Shown here: piece after piece, positions 24,936 through 35,784 of the stretch
Layout of the letters: each line of letters begins with the position of its first letter
Numbering within the stretch: the stretch's first letter is position 1
From: Lycorma delicatula
Taxonomy: Eukaryota; Arthropoda; Insecta; Hemiptera; Fulgoridae
DNA: 64,000 nucleotides
NCBI RefSeq assembly: GCF_047948215.1
Contig: NC_134461.1
Location: 128,350,512-128,414,511, forward strand
Direction: 5' to 3'
The notes under the pieces: model-generated
The model's database searches: none
Seen by the model: the letters and a program-made list of their open reading frames with translations, nothing else
What the model was told of the DNA's origin: nothing
Position numbers and translations under genes: made by a program

Positions 24936-26802
24936 TATATTGTTTTTAAAAATAATAACAAATACTTTTAATTTTTCTTTTTTAACTTTATTTAACACGA
25001 GAATTGCATACATTTTTTAAATTATTATAGTTTTTCCTATAAAAATATGTAAATTCAGATATTATTGATCACAATGTGGTTTCCTTATCTGCAGCTTTTT
25101 TTTTGATATGACTGGGTTGTCTGTCCTGTTTCAAGATTAAAATGAGTAGAAATGTATTAACAAGAAAAAAAGGAACTTGTAAAGCCCTATAAATCTAAAT
25201 CTAAATCTATTTCATTTTTTATTGTAAAAATAAAACATCTTATTTAAAAAAAGAAAATAAACAAGTAAACGGGAACGTTTATGTTATGTATTATTTAAAT
25301 TTAATGAAAAAGAATCTTTTTTATAAGAATACAAAATTAAAATTACGCGTAATTAAGAATATTTACCGCTACAGAAATAACTAAAATTTCGTACCAATAA
25401 GTATTGAATAAAAAAAATTGAAATATATTTTTCAAAAATTAAAATTTAATAGATTTTTTCTAATATTTATTATTTATTAAATTAGCCTAAAAAAAATAAA
25501 CACAACAAAAATTACTATTTTAACATTAGGAGTCGATTAATTTTAAAATTGTCGATTTTAGAAATCTAGTGATCCCGTGTACTCCGAATATTTGTCAATC
25601 GCTTCGTTCAACAATCATCAGCCTTTAAGCTCAGGATAACAAGTAGTCGACTTGCAGCAACAGATAAGACCAAATTTTTTTTTAAATTTTCCTCAAAATA
25701 GACTATTATGAAATAAAGGCGTGATATTGAACGATGTTAATACCAGTATATTTTTACGATTTAATATTGTGAAGTCTTAATGTATATTTGTTTATATCGT
25801 AGCCGCAAAGAGCGTAATAGGTATGAGGTCTACATCACGCCACAACTATAAACGGTTAACAGTGCTCGATAATAAAAAAGTATAAAATACCGTCGTACTG
25901 TAAAAATGAAACCGTTTCCATGTTTATTTTATTCATTAAACAAAGTATAACATTACACAGCATGTAAAAATCACTGAAATGTACGCATGTTTCAGCTCTT
26001 TGTTTTGTTTTCCGTAGCTTTGTATAATGAAAGAACGTCATTGCGCCCGAAGAAAGCTACTATTATTGATTATTTTGCAGGCTTTCTTCTGTCCCAGGTG
26101 CATTACACGCATCAAAAACATTATGAATCTAGATTAGATAGTGAAATAACCAAATTATTGAACTCCATTCGATTTTATATAGATATTACCTCTAATCATC
26201 AAAGAACGGCATTAACATTTTAATTTTTTATGCAAAAACAAAAATGATAAAGTAATTTTGCTGATTTGATTGTAAATCTATTTTAAAGTTTTAGATAAGG
26301 GAAGGCATAAAAATTGATCTTAATTCGTTTAAAAACGAAATCAGATAAATAAAACTGCTGTTACTCGTAATATGCCTGCACAATTCTTAAACACTTTCAT
26401 AATATCAGATAGATAATTTTTTTTTGTAAATATCTATCTTAAAAGTCATTTACATTAAAATAAAATTTATGTCCTACTTTAAAAAGTGATGAAATACTTT
26501 TAAAAAGATTAATAGAAAAATTATCCGAATTCTTCACTCTCATTTTACTAGGCAGCAATGAATACCGATTTAAAAACAATCAAGTGACATAATCTTCGTT
26601 CATCTACAATGAATAATCCTTAAAACCGTCATTTGACAGTTAAATTATTGTCTCATGTAAGAGTATTTTTCATACTCCTACTATTTTCATCTTCCTATTA
26701 TTTTAACACAATTATCAGCTTTTAAATTGCACAAATCTGTAAAATGATTTTGTTTATTTGGAACTTATTCTTTTTTTATTTAATTCACTACATAAGCTCT
26801 TA
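24936..26802. other. AT-rich non-coding stretch
   Basis: No transposon or gene was recognised. A 78-codon plus-strand frame at 25987-26223 has protein-like mixed composition but no family match that I know. Splice-like AGs precede it, but I would not call it a gene. Confidence 0.45.
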
Positions 26803-26897
26803 CTTTGTACGTATGAAAAATACCATGTCTGATTAGGCTTCGAACCTGGGACCTTCCAGATGAAAGGCTGAGAAGTTGCCACTTCATCACGGGAAGT
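26803..26897 (-). mobile_element. tRNA-derived SINE (family 1), fragment
   Basis: On the minus strand it reads CCTTTCATCTGGAAGGTCCC, then box B GGTTCGAAGCC (26836-26846), then CAGACATGGTATTTTTCATA. This is the head and first part of the body also seen at 30.85-31.04 kb. The 3' tail is missing. Confidence 0.7.
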
Positions 26898-27014
26898 ATG
26901 TGTTATTGCTGGGTATATCATTTTTTTCATATAAATTTTTTATTACTTTAATAATTACATTTATTATTAAGTTAATAAATTTTTAATCAGATTATTTTAA
27001 ATAAAATTTGTTGT

Positions 27015-27785
27015 TAAAGGTGTTTAGAATGATAAGAATCAGGAAACTGAATTACTACCTTACACAGCTCCTCGCTGGCCACGGCAATTTTGGAGCTTAC
27101 CTGCACAGATTCCGCCTACGTGCAGACCCTAGGTGCGTCTACTGCGAGTAAGTAGATACCCCAGAGCGCAACTTCTTCGACTGTGGAAAGTGGGTTCCGC
27201 TACGGAGAAACCTCGGGGTCCTCCACTGACACCTGATAATATGCTGGAATATATGCTCAGGGGAGATAGAGAGTGGCTTGCGATAGCAGAACTAGCCACA
27301 AAGATTCTGCGAGAGAAGGAGCAGGATGGACCCCCTAACAGATAGTGAGATGAAACGGGATGCAACCATGTCTAGGGTGCCATGGCTGACTCGACTCAAA
27401 TGACGAGGCAACACTCCCCGATAATAACATGCGGACCGTCCAGTAGAACACAGAAGACCAGCGAAAACCTCTGGAAGTGAGGTGTAGGATACCGGACTGG
27501 AGAGCGAAGGGAGGGCAGACAGCCCTCTGCAGAGATGGCGTTCGTTCGTGCTTTCATGGATGGGCGACAGTGATGATGCACGGGGACTCTGAACACACTG
27601 AGCTCGAAAGCACCTCCTGGGGCTGACTAATTCCTAAATGCGGTTTCCGGCTTCGTGGGGGCTGATGAGGTGGAGGTTTAATCGGTAGGGCGCAGGCTAA
27701 AAACGCTGTAATATCTGCGGAACCTGTCAGCGAGCCCGATGTTTGTCCGTAAATGAGATTACTCCTCTAACCAGAGGAAAAAAAA
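27015..27785 (+). mobile_element. 5'-truncated R1-like LINE, 3' end (cluster copy 2)
   Basis: ORF2 tail: KLNYYLTQLLAGHGNFGAYL at about 27045-27100, followed by a C-V-Y-C pair, an in-frame stop, then TPERNFFDCGKW where relatives read PEHxxFEC. The knuckle His is therefore Asn here. After more stops, the 3' UTR shares ATGGGCGACAGTGATGATGC and GGGACTCT with the 24.6 kb copy, and ends in an A-run near 27779-27786. The copy starts inside the C-terminal domain, so it lacks RT. Same strand and group as the copies on both sides. Confidence 0.75.
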
Positions 27786-28049
27786 AGTGAAATTATTAGG
27801 TTTCTGTTGTTAAATTTTATAGATCTAAAAAAAATCAATTTCAATCATTTCGATGTAATATTTGGTGTTTTTATTTTTTTTTTTAATTTTTATATTTTTC
27901 ATGTCTTCAATTTTCACCTCCTAAAACAGTGATTTTTTTATAGAATTAAAAATAAAAGCTAGAAAATCTCGAAGTATTTGAACTATATAATAAACCTTTT
28001 TACTATAACAGCGCTACGATGGGTTTAATAATATTTAATAAAAATAAAG

Positions 28050-28835
28050 GGATTTGTCCACGAAAGGAACGTGGACGCATCGTTTGATCACGTAAATTGA
28101 GCCGTGGGTAGGGAGGAAGTTTGGCGAACTCGGATTCTGGCTGACACAATTCCTGACCGGCCGCGGGGTCTTTCGTTCATACCCTGTGTGGACGAAGAAG
28201 AGCTGAAGACCCCTTCGTCCCCTACTGTCGGGAGTTAGACACGCCGGAACATGTGATATTCCAGTGCCCGTGGTGGGACGAGGAACGCCGCGATTGTACT
28301 GCCGTAACTGGATATCGGGAGTTAGACACGCCGGAACACGTGATATTCCAGTGCCCGTGGTGGGACGAGGAACGCCGCGATTGTACTGCCGTAACTGGAC
28401 ATCTCGAGGCGGGGTCCATCGTTGGAACGATGTTACGCAGTCCGGTGGACTTCAACATTGTGACGGGGTTTGTGTCGGGAATACTGCAAATGAAATATCG
28501 GGAAGTGTGGTGGGGTGGGACAGCTCCGTACAGAGGTGCTGTTCGCCCGTGGTTGCACAGGTGGACGACGGTGATGAAGTGATTTAGCACAGGGACTCTC
28601 GAGTCCCTGTGCTAAAAGACCGAGTCCCGGCGGAGCCGTCCCTTCGGGGATGTCCCCGTTGTAGGGGAAGCACAAAGGACCGAGTCACGTTTGTTGTGTG
28701 ATGGAGGCCGGGAATGGCATAGTCGAGCCTGGCGTTTCCCTCGTATGGTGGCTAGAGGCAAAGGCACCTCCTGGAACCGTGTTCATGCTTAATTGGGGGT
28801 CTGGTTCCGGGAGGTAGGGTAAAAACAAAAAAATA
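28050..28835 (+). mobile_element. 5'-truncated R1-like LINE, 3' end (cluster copy 3)
   Basis: Starts at KGTWTHRLIT (about 28060-28090), then IEPWVGRKFGELGFWLTQFL and TGRGVFRSY, a close match to the 59.1 kb copy. After a frame break, PYCRELDTPEHVIFQCPWWD carries the knuckle; the first Cys is Val. An 87-bp unit is duplicated in tandem here (separate entry). The frame then runs through GFVSGILQMKYRE to a TGA at 28580-28582. The 3' UTR begins with a perfect hairpin and closely matches the fragment at 59690-59950. It ends in an A-rich tail near 28823-28840. It is not functional but is among the least decayed copies. Confidence 0.8.
28228..28401 (+). repeat. 87-bp in-frame tandem duplication inside the LINE ORF2 tail
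   Basis: Units 28228-28314 and 28315-28401 are almost identical; I see one or two differences. The period of 87 is 29 codons, so the reading frame is kept. The His-x4-Cys half of the knuckle (TPEHVIFQCPWW) is therefore present twice. The near-identity indicates a recent event compared with the decay of the element. Confidence 0.9.
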
Positions 28836-30850
28836 AAATAAAGGAAACGTTCAAAATACTTATCTGCTACATACAAACTGAGAGTCTGAAGAAAAATATA
28901 TTTTACTGATCGGTAGCTATTTTTCTTGGTAAAAAATTATATGAACTAAAAGCTGAAAAGTAATTATAATTTATTTTTTTGCTGATATCAAAAAAAAGTT
29001 TTTTTAAGAGCAGTTGGATCTAGTCAGGACTCTAATAGGAACGCTTATAATTTTAAATATATTAGTTACATTTTTAGAAAAAGAAATAAATTAAGTACGC
29101 TGTAATGTTAAAAATCATTATTTTAATTTTAATTACGAACAAAATTATTTAATTTATTAGAAAAGTTAGGGATGATTAGTTTAATAAAACTATAAATGAA
29201 TTTATATTTACGATATTGCACGCCGTTTAAGTGACTGACAAGAGTGAAAAGCGAGTTCTATACTGTGACAAAACAGGTCATCAAATAAACTCGACACAAG
29301 TTCCCCTCGGTCGCTGAACGTACACAGTTTATAATCTGGGTCGTACAAACGCTAATTTCACTATCCACTTTATCATATAGTTAACAACTAGCTGTCTAAT
29401 TCAATCTATGTTACACCGGTAAAATATATTACATTATGAATGTAACGATCAGTATTAATGAAACAACTGTTTAAAATTTAGTATTAAATGGTCTTAAACG
29501 TACATTAGTAATATCAGAGCAAGATAAAATTATTTTTCCCTTTAAAAATTACAGTAAAAATAATCTATAATATATATATATAAATAAATGCAGTTTGATT
29601 TTCGATTTTCAAAACAATAGAATAATAATAAAATCATATAAGACTATAAGAATCGACGGTGGAGATTTTTACTTTTCAATAACCTCAGAGGCCAGAGGAG
29701 GAGAGACAGTATTTTAATTCTGAAGAATAAGGGTTTAAAATTTTTTACATCAAATTTTCCTTGAATAATCCTCTATTTTTTGCGATGAATCAGACAGAAT
29801 ATTAGAACAAAAGATTGAATCAGGAGAAAAAATATATACATAGCAAAAACTGTGTAGTTTTAAATTTTTTACATTTTTATTTTATCGAAGCAAATTTATT
29901 AATACTGTATTTAACTAACTTTTTAAACCAATTCCTATCGAGTAGTATCAGCGGTTACTTAAAGAGCAATAAAATAATTAAAAATAAATTATTTAAATTA
30001 ACTCAAAAAAAGGAAAAATAATTAGTTATTAACTAAGAAAATTTGACCGCTGTTTCGATTATACGTAAATCGACCCGAAATACGTTTCGGGTCTGGAGAA
30101 TCGGGCCCGTTCGGGTTTTTTTACAAGAAGAAACTACTGTTGTTGATTTTTACGACGGAGGGTGTTGTGCCAATGGTCGGTAAAATATTTAAATGTGTAA
30201 TTTATAAGGATTTTAGAAATATTATAAATGCGGTTGAAATAATATTATAGTCGGTAATATAAAAAGCGAAAATGTTTTTAGGCAAAAAATAAGAACGCGA
30301 TGATTCGTTAACAATGTACTTTCAAAAATAAAGCATGCTTATTTGTATATAGGGAGTATTTTTGGACCTCTTTGGCGGTCCAAACCACTTTGGAAGTTAA
30401 TGTTCAATGGTTTATCGTAATACTGAAACCTTGAAATTTATCATACGCTCAAAAATATTTGGGCCGTAAAAATTTAATTCAAAGATAATCATAAAACCCT
30501 TTGGCTTCACTGTATTTTTAAGAAATATCCAAAAGAAAACCGAGTTTATTCTATTTTTAACCAAAATGAAAATTTTTAACGACGATGAAATTTTCCACGA
30601 TGCTTTAGTATTTTTTAAATATTTGTAATCATCCATTTTTTGTCATTTAATGTTACTTTTCCACTGACCCGTGAATATTAGAAGGATGAAGTTTCAAATA
30701 AAGAAGATCTGGAAAATCGGTATTATTAAATAAAATGTAGTTTAATATTTTAAAAAAATACGATGAAGTAATTAGATGCAATTTTGGGCCGTGCAAGATA
30801 TCTATTTTAATACAGTAATTGTTTTGATGAAATAAAAAAGGTTGTTTTAA
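28836..30850. other. AT-rich non-coding stretch
   Basis: A patch at 29215-29420 is less AT-rich but not recognised. A perfect 9-bp hairpin (GACCCGAAA-TACG-TTTCGGGTC) lies at 30072-30093, followed by a second small stem and a T run. No protein family was recognised; the frames at 29815-30021 and 30412-30636 look like chance. Confidence 0.5.
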
Positions 30851-31038
30851 AGGTTTTTTTTTTGTTTAACCTCTGGGGCCACCATTAGGTATTGCTTCAG
30901 AGGAATGAAGCAATACCTAAGAGGAATGAGGATGAATTATTTGTAGCGTGTATGAAAACGCCATGTCTGACCGGTATTCGAACCCGGGACCTCCGGATGA
31001 AAGGACGAGACGCTACCACTCACTCCACGCAGGCCGGC
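30851..31038 (-). mobile_element. tRNA-derived SINE (family 1), near full length, with a foldback
   Basis: On the minus strand it begins GCCGGCCTGCGTGGAGTGAG (degraded box A), then CGTCTCGTCCTTTCATCCGG, GGTCCCGGGTTCGAATACCG (box B), ATGGCGTTTTCATACACGCT, and a tail ending CCAGAGGTTAAAC plus an A-run (T run at 30854-30863 on the plus strand). The tail carries an extra inverted duplication that forms a perfect 15-bp stem at 30885-30920. This is the best copy of the family here and defines the element at about 180 bp. Confidence 0.8.
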
Positions 31039-32312
31039 TTGTTTTAAAGGGTTATGTATTATAAACCAGACGATAGAAAAAAATTGCGATTTATTCAATA
31101 AACCGTGTAAAAATGTTAATAAATATACATTAACAATAAATTTTTTAAATATAGTTTATTAACGCATTTATACAGCTTTGAAATCACCACAAAAACAAAG
31201 CTTATTTTATGCCCAAATCTTAATTTTGCACAGAGGTTTTCTTTAGATAAAAATCAACTTTCAACATATAAAGAACAACGTTGATATGATGTGCTTTTCA
31301 ATCGAGTATTTTTTAAATTATATTTTAAAAGATTTTTCTTTCGCGAATAATAAATAATAGTATATTTATTTAATTCAAAATTAAGATATGTTCAACAACA
31401 GAGGTGTGTAGATATAATTTTAGACTCAAATTTGGCGTAAGTCTTATTTGCTGAAAAAATCCAAACTCGCACCTCACAAAAAGTAAATTCAGATAAAAAA
31501 TTGTTATAATACCTTCTCAGGTAAATTGTTATAATACATGTACGTAGAATGTAATATCGAAAATGATTTGTAAATTTGTTTTACTTTCCTTTGCGCTAGA
31601 CGAACTATCCGATCTGTTTAATCCGATTCCTCTAGTTAAATTATTAGATATCCAGTAGGAACTGGTCAGCGGCCGTTCCGGAGAAAACATGGAATACTTG
31701 ACGAAATAATTGACATCATCTAAATTTCCTCTTTTTCGTCAGACGTTTATCGTCCGTGTTTACTTTCTGAATGGCCTGATACAATGAATTCATTAATGTC
31801 GTCATCGCTTGGTTGGGCTCGTCCGGAACCATTTTCATCCGGATTGTGGCAGTCTACCACCATTCCAGCGATGGTGTCGACAGTATCTTTTCCATCGGAA
31901 GTTTAGGAGGTGAGTGCCATTATTCCCCTCCGTTGACCAGGAGTTTGAGTGACCGCCCTTCTGAATATAAATTCTGCCAGTTGGCTGCACTTAGCAGTGT
32001 GTCGATGTCGAGTATTTTCTCCGTAGTAGTTTCAACAACAGAGGGTTTTCTAAAAGTGTCTTAATTTGTTGCGCTAGGAAGGATGAGTATGTTACATTTT
32101 TTTTATTCTAACAGTCTTTTACCGTGGTATATCGTAATATTAAGGTAAAAAATAAATTAAAATTCTGTTATATAATCCTGACTTTTTTCCGATTTTCATG
32201 AATTTTTTAAAATGAGATTTGATTAGACCAACAATTTGATTTTTTTCGACCGATCAGTTAATTCATCTCACAAACTTACAAGAATCTTTTATGTGGGAAC
32301 GTAAAACAAAAA
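31039..32312. other. Non-coding stretch with an unassigned GC-richer island
   Basis: The part at 31580-32064 is richer in GC. A minus-strand frame here stays open for about 46 codons (TLLSAANWQNLYSEGRSLKL) and continues after single stops (LMNSLYQAIQKVNTDDKRL). A plus-strand frame at 31813-32064 (83 codons, Ser-rich) overlaps it. I recognise neither. It could be a decayed retroelement gag-like region or a host exon. Confidence 0.3.
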
Positions 32313-32390
32313 TTTGTAGCGTATGAAAAATCCCAGCCGGGACCTCTGGATGAAAGACCGAGTCTTTACCACTCTGTTATGGCGATCGGT
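32313..32390 (-). mobile_element. tRNA-derived SINE (family 1) with box B deleted
   Basis: The minus strand reads AGAGTGGTAAAGACTCGGTC, CTTTCATCCAGAGGTCCCGG, then jumps straight to GGGATTTTTCATACGCTACA. The segment with the GGTTCGAATCC box B is missing, so an internal deletion of about 20 bp has removed the promoter element. Confidence 0.65.
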
Positions 32391-33404
32391 AATTTCAGTA
32401 GGTAAAAAACATTTCGTTAGTAAAATTTAAATATTTGGGTATAAGTTTGATGTTTATTATTTTAGTCTCGGTAGTCCATCATTTTTTGAGTCTACTATGT
32501 TTTAATTTTCTATAATATTCGAAAATCTTTCCTTTGTACGAAGAGAAAAAAATATAAACAAAATAATAATACAACCTATCCGTAGAAATAATTTCAAAGT
32601 TCAATAAACAAATCGTAAAATAATGTATTAGTTATTTTGTAAACCTAAGGGCGCCTCAATAGATTTGTATAAACATGATTATTAAGAGTGTGTTGGTGGT
32701 ATTTTGCAGGTTTGTTTCGTTATTTATACAGTAAGAATTTTCGTTACTGCGTTAGCACGCGAATAAATTTATGTCTTGCGCTCTCAGTTCTTGAATATTT
32801 GATATTGTGTTCAACAAATAATAACTGCAGACAATTTCTACTCCACCGTAATTCTATGTTTATTCTGAGGTTATATGTATTTAATTTACAAATAAATTTT
32901 ATTTTGAATTTATACAAAACAAATTTAATTACCTTTTTTTTATTTATAATATAATATTTATACATATTTCTAATTTCCTCCAATTTTTACGAAAAATTTC
33001 TGTAAAAATTATATTACGGGAATATAAATAATTTTGGTTCCAATATTTTGTCATTACGCAATAAAGATGCTTAGAAATATTTTTTTCCATTATATTTTCT
33101 TCATTTTTTTAATACCTGTCATTTGAATAGTCTGGAGTTGTTGTCGTTTTTCTTCATTAGTATTTTTACCTTCGCATAAGACTTTCATTTTTCTTTATCT
33201 CAATCGATCCTTTAAAGTAATCTGTAAAATTCTTCCTTCGATTTTTACTCTTATTGTTTTTTTAAATACATTATTTTATCTTACTCAATCGTTTCGTGTT
33301 ATCTTGATTGTCTTTCAAAGATAAAAGCGCTCGTTCGTCTTCTGTAGGATCTCAGCCTGTAACATCGATTGAATTCTTTGGACGTACAAGATTCAAATGT
33401 TTTC
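32391..33404. other. AT-rich non-coding stretch
   Basis: Overlapping opposing frames at 32688-32983 are AT-rich and match nothing. No repeat was recognised. Confidence 0.5.
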
Positions 33405-33990
33405 GATTCTTTTTTGAGCAATTTAGTTTTAAAATCGGTCGCCAAAAGGAATGCGACCGTAAGTAAAATTGTTTGGCTAAGAGTAACGTGTCAGGATTAT
33501 CCAAACGTAGCCCACCTCAAATACAATATTAATAATATGCTTCATCTCTCACGACACAAACGAAGCGATAACAAAAACAAAGATAACAGAAAAAATAATG
33601 AAGTCGGGTAAATAATAAAATCGCAAAACGTTAAAGTCATTCGAGTAAAAAAAATAAATAGATACATTAATAGATAAATAAATAGGTAAGATTTTATTTC
33701 ACATAAATTCAATAGTCACAAAACAATAAAGATATCGAATTCTTAGCAGGGAATAGACACCCCGAATCAGAGTCAACCACCAGTTTCAATGTGCGTCAAA
33801 TTCCAGAACAGATTCTAAAAGTTTAAACTATCTTTAAAATAATAATCTCTGTATCATCCCACGGGGCATGCACTCCAACGATCATTCACGCTCTCAAAGA
33901 TTAGCGAAGTCCAGGACATGTAGCCCCTCAATCGTCTTACTTCCTCAACATCGTCAAGTCGATTCAGCGCTAGATGATTCACTTGTTCAG
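33405..33990 (+). repeat. Dispersed repeat family C, copy 1
   Basis: Matches 63160-63575 on the same strand in two blocks. Block 1 (33405-33650) shares GTCGCCAAAA, TGCGACCGTAA, AAGAGTAACGTGTCAG and ATTAATAA landmarks. Block 2 (33818-33985) shares AAGTTTAAACTATCTTTA and CATCCCACGGG. Between them copy 1 has about 110 bp more than copy 2. A GGTCGC...GCGACC hairpin occurs in block 1. Short frames read SNLVLKSVAK here and SNLFLKSVAK in copy 2, but they do not continue in register, so coding is unlikely. Class unknown. Confidence 0.6.
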
Positions 33991-34094
33991 CTTAGATACG
34001 TAGTTACTACGTATCTCCACAAACACGTGGCACCCTATGATACCTTGGGGTGCCATAAAACTATTTAGAATAGTGATGAATAGAATTCATACAC

Positions 34095-34410
34095 ATCCAC
34101 TCATCTATTTATTTAAGAAGTTTTTTGTTCACTCCGCTATACATAAATCTAACAGGAATATACATGAAATATCTTCTGCATACTTCGGTGATACTAGGTG
34201 GCCTCAGATTAGATGATGAATCACTTACTTTAAAGAGATTTATATTTTTGTTAATGTATAAAGCGATGATTTTGACGTAGAGCTGTCTCATTGTTAACAC
34301 GTTAAATTTCCGGAATAGGTCAGCTACAAGGTAAAGTCCGGGCCTATTTAAGGCTGCCTTTGTTAAGTGTTTTTGAAGCACTTTTTTATTTCAAAAAATG
34401 TTTGGTAATT
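34095..34410 (-). mobile_element. LINE reverse transcriptase C-terminal scrap
   Basis: The minus-strand frame (34381-34109) reads LQKHLTKAALNRPG, then LFRKFNVLTMRQLYVKIIAL and YINKNINLF. This fits the LQKR-x-x-R...LF-x-LNILT-x-x-LYI-x-x-x-LY pattern near the end of many LINE RTs, after the palm. It is a different LINE group from the R1-like copies. There is no catalytic motif and no clear 3' end. The match is to a pattern I know rather than to another copy here, so it stays tentative. Confidence 0.45.
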
Positions 34411-35707
34411 TAATAATAGCTAAAAATGAAATTAATTTCACCTTACATGTCAATTCGATAAGTTTCACTTTTACTTTAATTCTAGTAGTTATAAAATAGT
34501 TACATATTAAGTTTTTTGAGAATAAACTTCTGGTATATGTGGCATAGAGAGCCTAGAAAGAAGTAGCGTAAAAAAAAAATATCGAAAAAGAAATAAATAC
34601 GTACTTGTAAATAACAAAAGGATAGCTTTATGCGTAAAAATAAAACTATTTTCTAAAGTGGCTGAATAAAAAATAATATTGTCAAATTCTAAGATCGGTG
34701 AAAGAGTATTATGTAAATTCGGACTAGAGTTCAATGAACGAACGATCTTGAAAATTTAATGGAAATCCGAATAAATTTGCCAGTAACCGTAAAAGTAAAA
34801 GCAGAAAGGTCAAACATCGTGACCGGGTAAAATTGACCGAAGGTTTTGTTTTCCTCGGTAAATAACTTTTATTTTACTTTTTTACAATATTGTATCGATT
34901 TAATCGTAACGACAAGAGAATTTATTAAAGATAAGATAAATCTTCAGAAGTTTTGAGAATCGATTCCGTAAAAAAACTAGTACTAATTTTACGCATAAAT
35001 ATATAAATATTTTATTGAAATTACGGATGAAAATTAATTAAATAAAGAGTTACACGAAAATTGAAAAAAAAAAAAAAATGTATTTAAGATATTTCATGAA
35101 TCGTATTTCTGTTAAGAGCTTACTCTTCTTTCAGCTAAAAAATCAATGCGGTTGAATGACTGGTACAGGCACAACAAAAAGTTATTTACTAAATCCTTTT
35201 GAATTCAGTGGCTTTTTCCGTAATTTATGAAGTGGCTGTTTATTATTATTATTTAAGTTATTCGTTTCTACGATGTTTATATTTTAAAAAGAGTGTACCA
35301 ACTAATTAAGTAAATTAATAAGGCTTTTCAGAATTTTATAAAACAGTATTGTATGAAGTTGTTATTTAAGAAAGCAAAATAAAATATTCCTTTAAATTAT
35401 TATTATTTTACTGTCAATGTACTTATTTTGTTAAAAAATCACGTATTTTTCAAAAACTTATTGGGCGTCGCCTGTTGTTATTTTATGAATAAATAAACAG
35501 ATATATATTTCTAACTTGTGTAATTTTCAAGTAAAAACTTAAAACAAAAAGGAATTTATTGTAATTATTTCTATAAATATTTTATTATTTACGGTTAATA
35601 TCTGAAGATTATATTATATTATTATATGTAATATGTTACATACATATCTTATGGATTTACCATTCGCTTTTCCGTATCGGAACAAAAATCAGTTTTTTAT
35701 TTTATTA
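34411..35707. other. AT-rich non-coding stretch
   Basis: No gene or repeat was recognised. A 16-base A-run lies near 35064-35079. Short frames such as 34734-34507 (minus) are Leu/Phe-rich and typical of AT-rich noise. Confidence 0.5.
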
Positions 35708-35784
35708 TCCGACTTCGTAGCCGAGTGGTAGCCTCTCTACATCTCATCCCGTAGGTTCTGGGTTCAAAACCCAGTTAGGCTTTA
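35708..35784 (+). mobile_element. tRNA-like sequence, probably a SINE head
   Basis: It has a good Pol III box A (TAGCCGAGTGG, 35718-35728) and box B (GGTTCAAAACC, 35761-35771). The T arm is perfect (CTGGG-TTCAAAA-CCCAG). However, the acceptor ends do not pair and no clear anticodon stem forms, so I do not call a functional tRNA gene. The partial copy at 37305-37370 shares GTAGGTTCTGGGTTCAAA, which supports a repeat family. Confidence 0.6.

Noticed and set aside
25987..26223. 78-codon plus-strand frame as a host exon
   Set aside because: No family match and no convincing splice sites or promoter; length is within chance for this window.
28222..28590. 122-codon minus-strand frame and a second plus frame over the LINE tail
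   Set aside because: Both are shadows of the LINE ORF2 fragment; the true frame carries the PEHVIFQC motif.
33369..33611. Small protein shared with 63134-63355 (SNLxLKSVAK)
   Set aside because: Similarity comes from the DNA repeat; the frames separate after about 20 codons and indels are not in multiples of three.
35708..35784. Functional tRNA gene
   Set aside because: Boxes A and B and the T arm are good, but the acceptor stem does not pair and the anticodon stem is unclear. A partial copy at 37.3 kb points to a SINE.
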